Assembly: GCF_000934605.2 (NCBI RefSeq)
Contig: NZ_CP010897.2
Location: forward strand, 930,001-994,000
Direction of reading: 5' to 3'
DNA length: 64,000 nt
Source of the DNA: Pandoraea vervacti
GTDB lineage: Bacteria > Pseudomonadota > Gammaproteobacteria > Burkholderiales > Burkholderiaceae
Shown here: positions 7,715 to 18,100 of the stretch, one piece after another
How the letters are laid out: the number at the start of each line of letters is the position of its first letter
Position numbering within the stretch: position 1 is the first letter of the stretch
Notes under the pieces: generated by a model
Told to the model about the DNA's origin: nothing
The model's input: only the letters and a program-made list of their open reading frames with translations
Database searches by the model: none
Position numbers and translations under genes: made by a program

Positions 7715-8651
7715 GATTGGCAATGCCACTGATGACGTGTCCGGTCGGGCTGACCCGGGCGGCCGATTCGCAGTGGCGTGTCTGATCGTCGAAGAAGAAA
7801 TCGGGCTCGAACTCGCGCAGAAATGCGCCCTTGTCCAGCCCGCCCAGGAACATCGCCTCGTCGATGTCGATTTTCCAGTCCATCAACGTGCGGATCGCGC
7901 GTTCGTGCGCGGGGGCCGAGCGCGCTGTCACGAGTGCGGTGCGAATCCTGATCGGGACCTCGTGCCCCGCCAGCGTCTGCAAACGATGCAACGCGAGCAG
8001 CAACGGTTTGAACGGCCCCGGCGGCAGCGGCGTTGCGGCGCGCTCGATCTCGTGTTGCTGAAAGGCGTCGAGACCGTTGCGCTGGAAGATCCGCTCGGCC
8101 TCGTCGGAGAAGAGCACCGCGTCGCCGTCGAAGGCAATGCGAATTTCGTCGGGATGCAGTTCGGCCTTTTTCGCGGAGTCCGGATAGACCCGTGCGGCCG
8201 GGAAACCGGCGGCAAGCGCACTGCGCACGTCGCGCTCGTTCGCCGAGAGAAAGAGGTGCGCACCCAGGGCGTTGAGGTAGCCGAACGGATCGCGCCCGCG
8301 CGTGAACACGCCGCGCTCGATCTTGAGATCGACCTGCCGCGCTGAACGGAACACACGCATGCCGCTCACGGGATCGTTGCGCGAGAGGACGACGACTTCC
8401 ACGCGATGCCGGTCGTTCGCCCCGCCCGTATGGCCGTCGCTGCCCCCATTGAAGGCGAGCAATTTCTGCACGAGCGGGAAGGCGACGCCCGCCGGCGCGG
8501 GTTTGTCGAGCCGGTCGAGCTGGTACTGCATGTACGACTGGTCGTCGCCACTCGCCACGCCGGCCTCGTACACGCGGTTCTCTTCTTCGAAGTCGAACAG
8601 CGCGCGCGAGGATATCGCGACAACGAGTTTGTTCTCGAGCGTGATGGGCAT
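7701..8651 (-). CDS. 5'-nucleotidase (cytosolic NT5C1-like family)
   Basis: A 316-residue protein of the 5'-nucleotidase family (PF06189 type), related to vertebrate cytosolic 5'-nucleotidase I, which dephosphorylates nucleoside monophosphates. It starts MPITLENKLVVAISSRALFD, where the family places a divergent HAD motif. Other family segments are the internal IRIAFDGDAVLFSDEAERIF and the C-terminal FLGGLDKGAFL and FDDQTRH. It is transcribed with queF, which it overlaps by 14 bp, and lies downstream of ilvA on the same strand. Substrate preference is inferred from family membership. Confidence 0.85.
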   Translation of the reverse strand: MPITLENKLVVAISSRALFDFEEENRVYEAGVASGDDQSYMQYQLDRLDKPAPAGVAFPLVQKLLAFNGGSDGHTGGANDRHRVEVVVLSRNDPVSGMRVFRSARQVDLKIERGVFTRGRDPFGYLNALGAHLFLSANERDVRSALAAGFPAARVYPDSAKKAELHPDEIRIAFDGDAVLFSDEAERIFQRNGLDAFQQHEIERAATPLPPGPFKPLLLALHRLQTLAGHEVPIRIRTALVTARSAPAHERAIRTLMDWKIDIDEAMFLGGLDKGAFLREFEPDFFFDDQTRHCESAARVSPTGHVISGIANHDHA

Positions 8652-8698
8652 GGCGAGGGCGATTTCCTTTGGAGATGTCGTGGACCGGGCGCGGCGCT

Positions 8699-10228
8699 TT
8701 ACCCGAGGAACAGCTTGTACACGGGGTTGTCGCTTTCGTCCCAGTAAGGATAGCCGAGCGTGGCGAGGAAGTCGCGGAACGCGGCCTTCTCGTTGTCCGG
8801 CACCTGAATGCCCACGAGGATGTTGCTGTAATCCGCGCCTTGATTGCGGTAGTGGAACAGGCTGATGTTCCAGTTCGGGCTCATCGCCGAGAGGAACTTC
8901 ATCAGCGCCCCGGGGCGTTCCGGAAACTCGAAGCGATACAGCACTTCATGGCTGGCGAGCGCCGAGCGTCCGCCCACCATGTAGCGGATATGCTGCTTGG
9001 ACAGTTCGTCGTTGGACAGGTCGAGCGTGGGGAAGCCATGACGCTCGAAGCCCGAACGGATGCGCTCGCCCTCGTCGCGGTTGTGCATCTGGATGCCCAC
9101 GAAGATATGGGCGCTGGACGCCTCGCTAATTCGGTAGTTGAACTCGGTCACATTGCGGCTGCCCACCACTTCGGTAAAGCGCTTGAAGCTGCCTCGCGCT
9201 TCCGGAATGGTGACGGCGAACACGGCTTCGCGCGCTTCACCGACTTCGGCGCGCTCGGCCACGAATCGCAGGCGATCGAAGTTCATGTTCGCGCCGGAGG
9301 TGATCGCCACGAGCGTTTCGCCCTTGAGCTTTTCGCGCTCGGCGTAGAGCTTGGCGCCGGCCACGGACAGTGCGCCCGACGGTTCGAGCACGCTGCGGGT
9401 GTCCTGGAAAACATCCTTGATGGCCGCGCAAAGCTGGTCGGTATCGACACGCACGACTTCGTCGAGATACTCGCTGCACAGGCGGAACGTTTCTTCGCCG
9501 ACGTACTTGACGGCGGTGCCGTCCGCAAACAGGCCGACGTCGTTGAGCAGAATGCGCTCGCCGGCGTGGATCGACTGCGCCATGGCATCCGAGTCCACCG
9601 ATTGCACGCCGATGATTTTGATCTCGGGGCGTACCGACTTGACGTAAGCGGCGACGCCGGCCGCCAGTCCGCCGCCGCCGATCGGCACGAAGATGGCGTG
9701 CAGCGGCCCCTGATGCTGACGCAGAATTTCCATGCCGATCGTGCCTTGACCCGCGATGACGTCCGGGTCGTCGAACGGCGGCACGAACGTCAGGCCGCGC
9801 TCGGCTTGCAGCGTCATGGCGTGGGCGAAAGCGTCGCTGTACGAGTCGCCCGCCAGCACGACTTCGACGGCGCGACCGCCATGCGTTTTGACGGCGTCGA
9901 TTTTCACCTGCGGCGTGGTCACCGGCATGACGATGACGGCCTTGCAGCCCAGACGCGCGGCGGAATAGGCGACGCCCTGTGCATGATTGCCCGCAGACGC
10001 CGTGAGCACGCCGCGCTCGCGTTCGGCCTCGCTGAGGTTCGCCATCTTGTTGTAAGCGCCCCGAATCTTGAAGGAGAACACCGTCTGATTGTCTTCGCGC
10101 TTGAGATAAATTCGATTGTGCAGCCGCATCGAGAGCGTGCGGGCCTGCTCGAGTTCGCTCTCGTGGGCGACGTCGTAGACTTTGGCGGTCAGGATCTTCT
10201 TCAGGTAATCGGGAGCTGCGTCGGACAT
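8699..10228 (-). CDS. ilvA: Threonine ammonia-lyase, biosynthetic
   Basis: A 509-residue PLP enzyme that converts L-threonine to 2-oxobutanoate, the first step of isoleucine synthesis. The fold-type II catalytic domain (about 1-320) has the PLP lysine in YLKREDNQTVFSFKIRGAYN and the phosphate-binding loop TASAGNHAQGVAYSA. Two C-terminal ACT-like regulatory repeats (about 330-509) mark the long isoleucine-inhibited form rather than the short catabolic one. Typical motifs in the regulatory part are ERPGALMKFL and FHYRNQGADYSNILVG. The gene is preceded by a 120-bp gap and followed by the 5'-nucleotidase gene on the same strand. Confidence 0.97.
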   Translation of the reverse strand: MSDAAPDYLKKILTAKVYDVAHESELEQARTLSMRLHNRIYLKREDNQTVFSFKIRGAYNKMANLSEAERERGVLTASAGNHAQGVAYSAARLGCKAVIVMPVTTPQVKIDAVKTHGGRAVEVVLAGDSYSDAFAHAMTLQAERGLTFVPPFDDPDVIAGQGTIGMEILRQHQGPLHAIFVPIGGGGLAAGVAAYVKSVRPEIKIIGVQSVDSDAMAQSIHAGERILLNDVGLFADGTAVKYVGEETFRLCSEYLDEVVRVDTDQLCAAIKDVFQDTRSVLEPSGALSVAGAKLYAEREKLKGETLVAITSGANMNFDRLRFVAERAEVGEAREAVFAVTIPEARGSFKRFTEVVGSRNVTEFNYRISEASSAHIFVGIQMHNRDEGERIRSGFERHGFPTLDLSNDELSKQHIRYMVGGRSALASHEVLYRFEFPERPGALMKFLSAMSPNWNISLFHYRNQGADYSNILVGIQVPDNEKAAFRDFLATLGYPYWDESDNPVYKLFLG

Positions 10229-10349
10229 GATTTAAGGCTTCTTCAGGTTAGGCACATCAAGGAACAAAAGGACAATGATAGACCAGCACTTCCGCCGGGG
10301 CGGTCGCGCTTGGTCTTTCGGGGAGAAACGGGAAAGGGGAGTGCGCGCC

Positions 10350-10970
10350 CTAGCGTAGGTCGTCTGGGGTGTCGATGTCGCGCACGATTCCGGCGTCGTC
10401 GACATCGACGATCGTAATGTGCTCGCTAATCAACAGGTCGCGCGCGCCAATGTCGCCATCGAGGGCGGCCAGACGCGAGGTGTAGGCGGCGCCGAACGCG
10501 ACCGGGTGGCCGCGTTGTCCCTGATAACTCGGTGCGACGATGGCTTCGGGCGACGTGAGGCCGTTCGCGACCGCGCGCAAGGTGTTCGGGTGGATGTACG
10601 GCATGTCGGCCAGCGCCACGAGCCAGCCGTCGAGATGTTCGAGCCCCGGGGGCGGATCTTCGTCCACGGCGGCGTTGATGCCGGCCGAGAGCGTGGCCCC
10701 CATGCCGCGCTTGGTGGCATGGCTCATCACGACTTCACAACCCGCTTGCAGCAGCACGTTTTCCAACTCGGCCGAATCCGGGCGCACGACCGCGATCACG
10801 CGCGGCAACGCCGCCAGCAGCGCGTGGGCGCTGGCAAGGGCAACGGGTCGGTTCAGGGGATCGCCGGGCAGCGGCGCGAGCAGCTTGTTCCGGCGCCCCG
10901 CCGCGTCGAAGCGGGTACCGAGTCCGCCTGCCAGTAGAATGGCCACGGGCGGCGTCGAGGGTCGGGTCAT
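10350..10970 (-). CDS. MocA/MobA-like nucleotidyltransferase
   Basis: A protein of about 206 residues of the MobA-like NTP transferase family. Members such as MocA attach CMP to molybdopterin to make the cytosine dinucleotide cofactor. The nucleotide-binding loop LLAGGLGTRFDAAGRRNKLL is at the N-terminus, GMGATLSAGINAAV in the middle, and LVALADMPYI carries the metal-binding Asp. A Tat-exported molybdenum hydroxylase (IorAB type) that needs this cofactor is encoded about 0.9 kb away on the same strand, separated by an opposite-strand gene. A GTG two codons upstream (10976) is an alternative start. Confidence 0.82.
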   Translation of the reverse strand: MTRPSTPPVAILLAGGLGTRFDAAGRRNKLLAPLPGDPLNRPVALASAHALLAALPRVIAVVRPDSAELENVLLQAGCEVVMSHATKRGMGATLSAGINAAVDEDPPPGLEHLDGWLVALADMPYIHPNTLRAVANGLTSPEAIVAPSYQGQRGHPVAFGAAYTSRLAALDGDIGARDLLISEHITIVDVDDAGIVRDIDTPDDLR

Positions 10971-11124
10971 GGTCACGCATTATGCGCCAGACTTTTCGTT
11001 TCTGCCAAACGAGTGGGGGCAGGGGGCCGGTTGCAGTGACCGACCGGCTGGTCGGTTTGGGATGGGCGCACCTGCTGCGCTTTTTTTGCGTTCTTGGATC
11101 GCTTTTCGTTTTTTGCGGAGTGGC

Positions 11125-11733
11125 ATGGAGTCGTTCATCACCTGGCTGCTGGGCGTGTTGGCGCTGCCCGGCGTTGGCTTGCCTGCCATTTTTCTCGTCT
11201 CGTTTCTCTCTGCCACGTTGCTGCCGATGGGCTCCGAGCCAGCGCTCTTCGGATACGTCGCGCTCAATCCGCATATGTTCTGGCCCGCCATCGTGGTCGC
11301 AAGCGTGGGCAACACGCTGGGCGGCATGCTGGACTGGTGGATGGGATTTGCCGCGCGTCGCGCGTATGTGCGGCTCAAGGCGCGTCGTCGGGCGCATGCG
11401 CGGGCAGCGCTGGCGAACGGTGGTGTTGCGGTGACGGTGGATCTGCCCGGTGGAAAGGGCGACACCGATGGCAAAGCGCCGATGAACGAGCGCTACCGCC
11501 GGTGGATGAAGCGCTTCGGGCCCCCGCTGTTGCTGCTCTCGTGGCTACCGGTGGTCGGCGATCCGCTGTGCACGCTTGCCGGATGGCTGCGGCTGTCATG
11601 GCGGGCCTGCCTCGTCTACATCGCCATCGGCAAGACGCTGCGCTACATTGCTATCACCTACCTCATGCTTCGTGTGCCGGAGTCGTTCTGGCAAGGCGTT
11701 TTCGCGCCGCTCAAACACTTGCTCGTCGGATGA
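11125..11733 (+). CDS. YqaA/DedA-like integral membrane protein
   Basis: A 202-residue inner-membrane protein of the VTT/DedA superfamily, YqaA type. It begins with a hydrophobic helix pair (MESFITWLLGVLALPGVGLP, then FLVSFLSATLLPMGSEPALF). The family GN..G segment follows (VGNTLGGMLDWWMG). A roughly 35-residue polar insertion then precedes RFGPPLLLLSWLPVVGDPLC, typical of the conserved half. DedA-superfamily proteins are linked to lipid scrambling and membrane homeostasis. The ATG at 11125 follows GCGGAG; the much longer open frame upstream overlaps the opposite-strand MocA gene and is not believable. Confidence 0.85.
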   Translation: MESFITWLLGVLALPGVGLPAIFLVSFLSATLLPMGSEPALFGYVALNPHMFWPAIVVASVGNTLGGMLDWWMGFAARRAYVRLKARRRAHARAALANGGVAVTVDLPGGKGDTDGKAPMNERYRRWMKRFGPPLLLLSWLPVVGDPLCTLAGWLRLSWRACLVYIAIGKTLRYIAITYLMLRVPESFWQGVFAPLKHLLVG

Positions 11734-11735
11734 CG

Positions 11736-11779
11736 AAAAAGGGGCCCGATCCGACGTTTGTCACGCCGCATCGGGCCCC
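11736..11779 (-). terminator. Terminator of the molybdenum hydroxylase operon
   Basis: GGGGCCCGAT (11741-11750) pairs perfectly with ATCGGGCCCC (11770-11779) around a 19-base loop. Five A residues on the left become the T-tract for minus-strand transcripts. It ends the iorAB-type operon and may stop the convergent plus-strand gene too. Confidence 0.7.
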
Positions 11780-11833
11780 CTCGCCCCCTCGTGCTCATGC
11801 GACTTGCTGACGTACCGATGCGCCGACGATGGC

Positions 11834-14059
11834 TCAGGCCGTCGTCGTCAGGTCGAACGGCAACGCGCGCAGCCGTTTGCCCGTCAGGGCGGCGATGGCG
11901 TTGGCATATGCCGGTGCGAGCGGCGGCAGACCCGGTTCGCCCATGCCCGTAGGCGCATCGCCCGAGGCCACGACATGCACGCTGATGGCCGGCATGTCGG
12001 TCAGACGCGCCACCGTGTACTGATGGAAGTTGCTCTGCTCCACCTCGCCTTGCTTCAGCGTGATCGCTGCGCCCGGCAAGGTCGTGCCCAATCCCATCAA
12101 CGCCGCGCCCTCGACCTGTGCGGCCACCGTCAACGGGTTCACAGCGAAGTTGCAATGCACCCCGGCCACCGCACTGACCAGTCGCGGCGCATTGTTGCGC
12201 ATCTCCGCCACGACGACGTATGCGACGACCGAGTCGAACGACTCGTGCACGGCCACACCCCACGCCTGACCGTCGGGCAGCCTGGTCTTGCCGTATCCCG
12301 AGCGCTCGACCGCCAGGGCCAGCGCATCGCGATGCCGCGGGTGCTTGTCGCCCAGCAACGCATAGCGATAGGCCACCGGATCCTGGCCGGCGTTCTTCGC
12401 CAACTCGTCGATCAGCGTCTCCATGACGTACGCCGTGTGGGTGTTGCCCACCGAGCGCCACCACAGCACCGGCACGTTGACCTGCGGGCTGTGCAGCGTG
12501 AGACGTAACGGCACGGCATATGGCGTGCCGGAGACGCCCTCCACGCTCGTGCCGTCGATGCCGTTCTTGACCATCATTTTCTCGAACGGCGTGCCCTGGA
12601 GAATCGACTGGCCGACGATGGTGTGATTCCACGCGAGCACGTTGCCCTTGGCGTCGACACCGATCTCCGCGCGGTGCACGTACATCGGGCGGTAGTAGCC
12701 GCCGTGAATGTCGTCTTCACGGCTCCAGATCACCTTGACCGGCTCGCGATGGCCCGCGCGACGCCACGCCTTCGCGACCTGCGCCGCTTCGACGCCGTAG
12801 TCCGAGGTCGGCACCGCGCGACGGCCGAATCCGCCACCGGCCATCAAGGTGTGCAGCTTGACCTGCTCGGGCTTGAGGTCGAGCGTGCGGGCGATGGCGG
12901 CCTGATCGACGGTCTGGAACTGGGTGCCGGTCCAGACTTCTGCGCCCTTGTCCGAGAGTTGGACGGTGCAGTTCAGCGGTTCCATCGGCGCATGCGCGAG
13001 GTACGGGAAGCTGTACTCGGCGACGATCGTCTTCGGGGCGCCCTTGAGTTTGGAGACGTCGGTGTCGATGGCGACGATGCCGGGCGTCTTGGCCAGTTCC
13101 TTGAATCTGGCCAGCTGCGCGGTCGTGTCGACGTGTTCGACGCCGCTGGTGTCCCATTCGGCCTTGAGCGCCTCGCGGCCGGTTTTCGCCTGCCAGTAGC
13201 CGTCGGCGATGACGGCCACGGCGGTGCCGCCCCGGTCGTCCGGAATCTCCAGGACATCGCGCACGCCCTTGATGGCTTTCGCCGCCCTGGCGTCGAACGA
13301 CTTCACTTTGGCGCCGAATACCGGCGGGCGGGCGACGACCGCGACTTTCAGGTTCGGCAGCTTGAAGTCCATGCCGTACATCGGCGTTCCCGTGGACTTG
13401 GCCCTGGCGTCCAGGCGGCGCGTCGGCTTGCCCAGCAGCCGGAAGGTCGACGGATCCTTGAGCGCGACATTGGCGGGCACGGGCAACGCCTGCGCTTTGG
13501 CGGCGAGGCTGCCGTATGTCGCGCGCTTGCCGTTCGGGCCGACCACCACGCCGTTTTCCGTGCGCAACTGATCTGCGGGCACCTTCAATTGCTGCGCGGC
13601 CGCCGCAATCAGCATGGCGCGGGCCGAGGCCCCGATGCGACGATATTGCATCCACGAGTGAGCGACGGAGCCGGAGCCGCCCGTCATCTGGATGCCGAAC
13701 ATGGGGTCCTTGTAAGCCTCGCCGGCCGGCGCCAGTTCGCCGCGCACCTTGGCCCAGTCGCAATCGAGTTCTTCGGCGACGAGCATTGGCAGCGCGGTCT
13801 GCACGCCCTGACCGAAGTCGAGGCGGTTGACCTGAATGGTGACGGTGTCGTCCGGGGCGATATGGACGAAGGCGGACGGCACGACGGGGGCTGCCGCCGC
13901 GCCTTGCGCGCTCGCCGTGCGCATCATGCCCGGCAGCGACATTTCGAGCATCAGGCCGCCGGCTGCGATGGCGGACGTCTTGAGGAAACCGCGACGGCTC
14001 ACGCCGGCGAAGTCGCCCACGGCCACGCCGGGACGTTGGGAGAAACGAAGTTCACGCAT
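11834..14059 (-). CDS. Molybdopterin-binding xanthine dehydrogenase/isoquinoline 1-oxidoreductase, large (beta) subunit
   Basis: A 741-residue catalytic subunit of an aldehyde-oxidoreductase-type molybdenum hydroxylase. It starts with a twin-arginine signal, SRRGFLKTSAIAAGGLML (about residues 21-38), so it is exported folded. Cofactor-binding segments include LDFGQGVQTALPMLVAEELD, MTGGSGSVAHSWMQYR, LMAGGGFGRRAVPTSDYGVE and, near the C-terminus, TGMGEPGLPPLAPAYANAI with the catalytic Glu region. The real start at 14059 has GAGGAGAC upstream; the longer open frame runs into the small-subunit gene. The 2Fe-2S subunit is encoded 17 bp upstream. Family members oxidise N-heterocycles or aldehydes; the substrate is unknown. 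Confidence 0.92.
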   Translation of the reverse strand: MRELRFSQRPGVAVGDFAGVSRRGFLKTSAIAAGGLMLEMSLPGMMRTASAQGAAAAPVVPSAFVHIAPDDTVTIQVNRLDFGQGVQTALPMLVAEELDCDWAKVRGELAPAGEAYKDPMFGIQMTGGSGSVAHSWMQYRRIGASARAMLIAAAAQQLKVPADQLRTENGVVVGPNGKRATYGSLAAKAQALPVPANVALKDPSTFRLLGKPTRRLDARAKSTGTPMYGMDFKLPNLKVAVVARPPVFGAKVKSFDARAAKAIKGVRDVLEIPDDRGGTAVAVIADGYWQAKTGREALKAEWDTSGVEHVDTTAQLARFKELAKTPGIVAIDTDVSKLKGAPKTIVAEYSFPYLAHAPMEPLNCTVQLSDKGAEVWTGTQFQTVDQAAIARTLDLKPEQVKLHTLMAGGGFGRRAVPTSDYGVEAAQVAKAWRRAGHREPVKVIWSREDDIHGGYYRPMYVHRAEIGVDAKGNVLAWNHTIVGQSILQGTPFEKMMVKNGIDGTSVEGVSGTPYAVPLRLTLHSPQVNVPVLWWRSVGNTHTAYVMETLIDELAKNAGQDPVAYRYALLGDKHPRHRDALALAVERSGYGKTRLPDGQAWGVAVHESFDSVVAYVVVAEMRNNAPRLVSAVAGVHCNFAVNPLTVAAQVEGAALMGLGTTLPGAAITLKQGEVEQSNFHQYTVARLTDMPAISVHVVASGDAPTGMGEPGLPPLAPAYANAIAALTGKRLRALPFDLTTTA

Positions 14060-14076
14060 TTCGGTGTCTCCTCGTC

Positions 14077-14535
14077 TCAGGCCAGCGACGCGGCGGCGTC
14101 TTTGATGGCCGCACGAATGCGGGCGTAGGTGCCGCAACGGCAGAGGTTGCCGGCCATGGCGGCGTCGATCTGTTCGTCGTTGGGGGTCTTGTTCTCGCGC
14201 AGCAGGGCGGTGGCGGACATGATCTGCCCGCTCTGACAGTAGCCGCACTGGGGCACGTCGTGCTTGACCCAGGCGTCCTGCACGGCGCGGCCGACCGGGT
14301 CGGCGCCGACGTTCTCGATCGTGGTGATCTTCTTGCCTTCGACGGCAGACACCGGCGTGACGCAGCTTCGGATGGGCGCGCCGTCCATATGGACGGTGCA
14401 GGCCCCGCACAACGCCATGCCGCAGCCGAACTTGGTGCCGGTCATGTTCAGGGCGTCGCGCAGGGTCCAGAGCAGGGGAGTGGCGGGGTCGACATCGACC
14501 TTCACCGGTTTGCCGTTCAGTTGGAACGAAGCCAT
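14077..14535 (-). CDS. 2Fe-2S subunit (alpha) of molybdenum hydroxylase, IorA-like
   Basis: A 152-residue electron-transfer subunit with two [2Fe-2S] clusters. The plant-ferredoxin-like first half carries FGCGMALCGACTVHMDG (about residues 37-53) plus a distal Cys in RSCVTP. The alpha-helical second half carries PQCGYCQSGQ and GNLCRCGTYARIRAAI. Eight cysteines in the expected pattern are all present. It passes electrons from the Tat-exported catalytic subunit encoded immediately downstream; having no signal of its own, it probably travels with the folded large subunit. Length matches the isoquinoline 1-oxidoreductase alpha family. Confidence 0.95.
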   Translation of the reverse strand: MASFQLNGKPVKVDVDPATPLLWTLRDALNMTGTKFGCGMALCGACTVHMDGAPIRSCVTPVSAVEGKKITTIENVGADPVGRAVQDAWVKHDVPQCGYCQSGQIMSATALLRENKTPNDEQIDAAMAGNLCRCGTYARIRAAIKDAAASLA

Positions 14536-15121
14536 GGATGCACCTCTTGATGGGTGGATAGGGGCGGGGACCGCTAGAACATACTCCCATTCCCCGGAAA
14601 TTTCAGTTCGGAAATGTGTTGCAAGCCGTTGTATCTAAACGGATATAGCGCATGACGATTGTGGTGGAAGTCGCAGGGATGATGGCGATGACAGTGGGCG
14701 AGGGCACGTCGTGAAGGCGGCATCAACGTAGCGATGAGGGCGGTGCATCGCCTGCAAAGAGTGGATTCGCGCGCCTTGCGGGGGATTTCGGTGCGGCGCC
14801 GACGTGTTGCGGTGCAATGAAGTACAATTCGACCTACATTCCCCTACCAACACTTTCCCAAGCCGGAAGAAAGATCTGGGCATGCGCAACAACTGCCTCA
14901 CCCCTCTGTGCTTCTGCTCGATGACCGGACACGATTCGTCATCGACGTCCTCGCACGGCAGTCGTCGATCTCGTTGACCGCAGATCGTCCGTTGCCGGCC
15001 CGCGCGCCTCTGTCGCGCTTGCGGCCGGCATCTTCAGCGCATACCCGATTTTGACTTTCGGCGCGTCTCGCGAGACGAACGCCGACGGCGGATGCACCGC
15101 CGCACTGACGAGCCCGACAAG
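14536..15121. other. Non-coding gap with no supported gene
   Basis: This 586-bp region separates the minus-strand molybdenum hydroxylase operon from the plus-strand FAD/Fe-S oxidoreductase, so it should hold two divergent promoters. I find no convincing ORF. A TACAAT hexamer at 14823 lacks a spaced -35 element. TTGACT at 15051 is followed by a palindrome where a -10 would sit. Nothing else stands out. Confidence 0.5.
15064..15077. promoter_or_regulatory. Palindrome in promoter region of FAD/Fe-S oxidoreductase gene
   Basis: CGTCTCGCGAGACG is a perfect 14-bp palindrome 44 bp upstream of the chosen start codon. It begins 7 bp after a TTGACT hexamer (15051-15056), so it occupies the -35/-10 spacer. 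Operator function is inferred from position only. Confidence 0.4.
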
Positions 15122-18100
15122 ATGAACGCACCCTTGCCTGCCTTCGAGCCGCACGACGCAAAACATGCCGTAGCCGCCCAGCCGCCGCGCCTGCGCGAAA
15201 TTCCCTACAACTACACTTCGTTCTCGGACCGCGAAATCGTCATGCGCCTGCTCGGCGCGGACGCCTGGGCGATCCTTGACGAACTTCGTGCCGAACGCCG
15301 CACCGGCCGCTCGGCGCGCATGCTTTACGAAGTGCTCGGCGACATCTGGGTGGTGCGTCGCAACCCTTATCTGCAAGACGACCTGCTCGACAACCCGAAG
15401 CGTCGCAAGCTGCTGATCGACGCGCTCGAGCACCGCCTGAACGAAATCGACAAACGTCGCCGTGCCGACGTGGCCGAGCATGCCGACGCGCATGGCCGCG
15501 AACGCGCCGCGCGCGTCGAGCAGCTGGAAGTCGCCGCGCGCCGCGCCGTGGCGGAGTTCGCTGCCGAGTTCGACAAGATGGCGGAGTTGCGCCGTCGCGC
15601 GAAGAAGGTGCTCGGGCGCACGACCGCCAGCGACAACATCAAGTTCGATGGCCTGTCGCGTGTGTCGCACGTCACCGACGCAACCGACTGGCGCGTAGAG
15701 TACCCGTTCGTCGTGCTCACACCGGATAGCGAGCTGGAGATGGCGTCGCTGGTGAAGGGCTGCTTCGAGTTGGGCCTCACGGTGATTCCGCGTGGCGGCG
15801 GCACCGGTTATACCGGCGGCGCGATTCCGCTCACGCCCTTCTCGGCTGTCATCAACACGGAAAAGCTCGAACAGCTCGACGAGGTCGAATTCATTCAGTT
15901 GCCGGGGGTGGACAAGCCCGTCGGCACGATTTTCTCGGGCGCGGGTGTGGTGACGCGCCGCGTGGCCGAAGCCGCCGAGCGAGCCGGTCTCGTGTTCGCC
16001 GTGGACCCGACGTCGATCGATGCGTCGTGCATCGGCGGCAACGTGGCCATGAACGCGGGCGGCAAGAAGGCCGTGCTGTGGGGCACGGCGCTGGATAACC
16101 TCGCCTGGTGGCGCATGGTCGATCCGCAGGGCAACTGGCTCGAAGTCACGCGCCTCGATCACAACCTGGGCAAGATTCACGACATTCCGGTCGCCCGCTT
16201 CGAACTGAAGTGGTACGACGGCAATCAGGCGCCGGGCGCCGCATTGCTCAAGACGGAACTGCTGGAAATCGAAGGCAAGCGCTTTCGCAAGGAAGGGCTC
16301 GGCAAGGACGTCACGGACAAGTTCCTCGCCGGGCTGCCAGGCATTCAGAAAGAAGGCTGCGACGGCCTGATCACGAGCGCGCGCTGGATTCTGCACAAGA
16401 TGCCCGCGCACACGCGCACGGTGTGTCTGGAGTTCTTCGGTCAGGCGAAGGAAGCGATTCCGAGCATCGTCGAGATCAAGGACTACATGTTCGCGCAGAC
16501 GGCGGCTGGCGGTGCGATTCTCGCCGGTCTGGAGCATCTGGACGAGCGCTATCTGCGCGCCGTGGGCTACGCTACGAAGTCGAAGCGCAATGCGTTCCCG
16601 AAGATGGTGCTGATCGGCGACATCGTCGGCGACGACGACAACGCGGTCGCGCAGGCTACCTCGGAAGTGATCCGCATGGCCAACGGCAAGAGCGGCGAGG
16701 GCTTCGTGGCCGTGTCGGCCGAGGCGCGCAAGAAGTTCTGGCTGGATCGCTCGCGGACTGCCGCGATCGCGCGCCACACGAACGCCTTCAAGATCAACGA
16801 AGACGTGGTGATTCCGCTGCATCGCATGGGCGAGTACACGGATCACATCGAACGCATCAATATCGAGCTCTCGCTCAAGAACAAGCTGCAACTCGTCGAC
16901 GCGCTCGAAACGTTCTTCGAGGCGGGCAACCTGCCGCTCGGCAAGACGGACGACGCCAACGAGATTCCGTCGGCCGAACTGCTCGAAGACCGCGTGCAAA
17001 CGGCGCTGACGATGCTTCGCGAAGTCCGCGCGCGCTGGGAATTCCTGCGCGACAACTTCGAAATGCCGCTGGCCGAGGCGATTCCGCTGCTCAACCGTCA
17101 CGGCATTCGCGAGATCAACGTCGCGCTCAACGAGCGTCTGCAAAAGCAGCCGGAAACGCGCCTCATCGACCTGCTTCAGGACCGCACGGTGCGCATTTCG
17201 TGGAAGCAGGAGATCCGCGCGGAGCTGCGCCAGATCTTCACGGGTGGCGAGTTCAAGCCGATCCTCGACGAGGCGCAGGCGATTCACAAGCGCGTGCTGC
17301 ATGGCCGCGTCTTCGTCGCCCTGCACATGCACGCCGGCGACGGCAATGTGCACACGAACATCCCGGTGAACTCGGACAACTACGAGATGCTCCAGGATGC
17401 GCACAAGGCCGTGGCCCGCATCATGGACATCGCGCGCTCGCTCGATGGCGTGATCTCGGGTGAGCACGGTATCGGCATCACCAAGCTGGAATTCCTGACC
17501 GAAGCCGAAATCGGCGAGTTCCGCGCCTACAAGCTGCGCGTGGACCCGGAAGGGCGCTTCAACAAGGGCAAGCTGCTTAACCTGCCCGAACTGCCGGCCG
17601 ACCTGCGTAACGCGTACACGCCCAGCTTCGGGCTGATGGGTTACGAGTCGCTCATCATGCAGCAGTCGGATATCGGCGCGATTGCCGACAGCGTGAAAGA
17701 CTGCCTGCGTTGCGGCAAGTGCAAGCCGGTGTGCGCCACGCACGTGCCGCGTGCGAACCTGCTCTACAGCCCGCGCAACAAGATTCTGGCGACGTCGCTG
17801 CTCATCGAGGCGTTCCTGTATGAAGAGCAGACGCGTCGTGGCGTGTCGATCAAGCACTGGGACGAGTTCAACGACGTGGCCGATCACTGCACGGTCTGCC
17901 ACAAGTGCGCCACGCCCTGCCCGGTCAAGATCGACTTCGGCGACGTGACGATGAACATGCGCAACCTGCTGCGCAAGATGGGCAAGAAGAAGTTCAACCC
18001 GGGCGCGGCTGCCGGCATGTTCTTCCTGAACGCGACCAACCCGGAGACGATCAACATCACCCGCAAGGTGATGATCGACTGGGGCTACAAGGCGCAGCGT

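Noticed and set aside
14807..14828. TTGCGG plus TACAAT as a promoter for the FAD/Fe-S oxidoreductase.
   Set aside because: The spacing between hexamers is 10 bp instead of 16-18, and it lies about 290 bp from the start codon.
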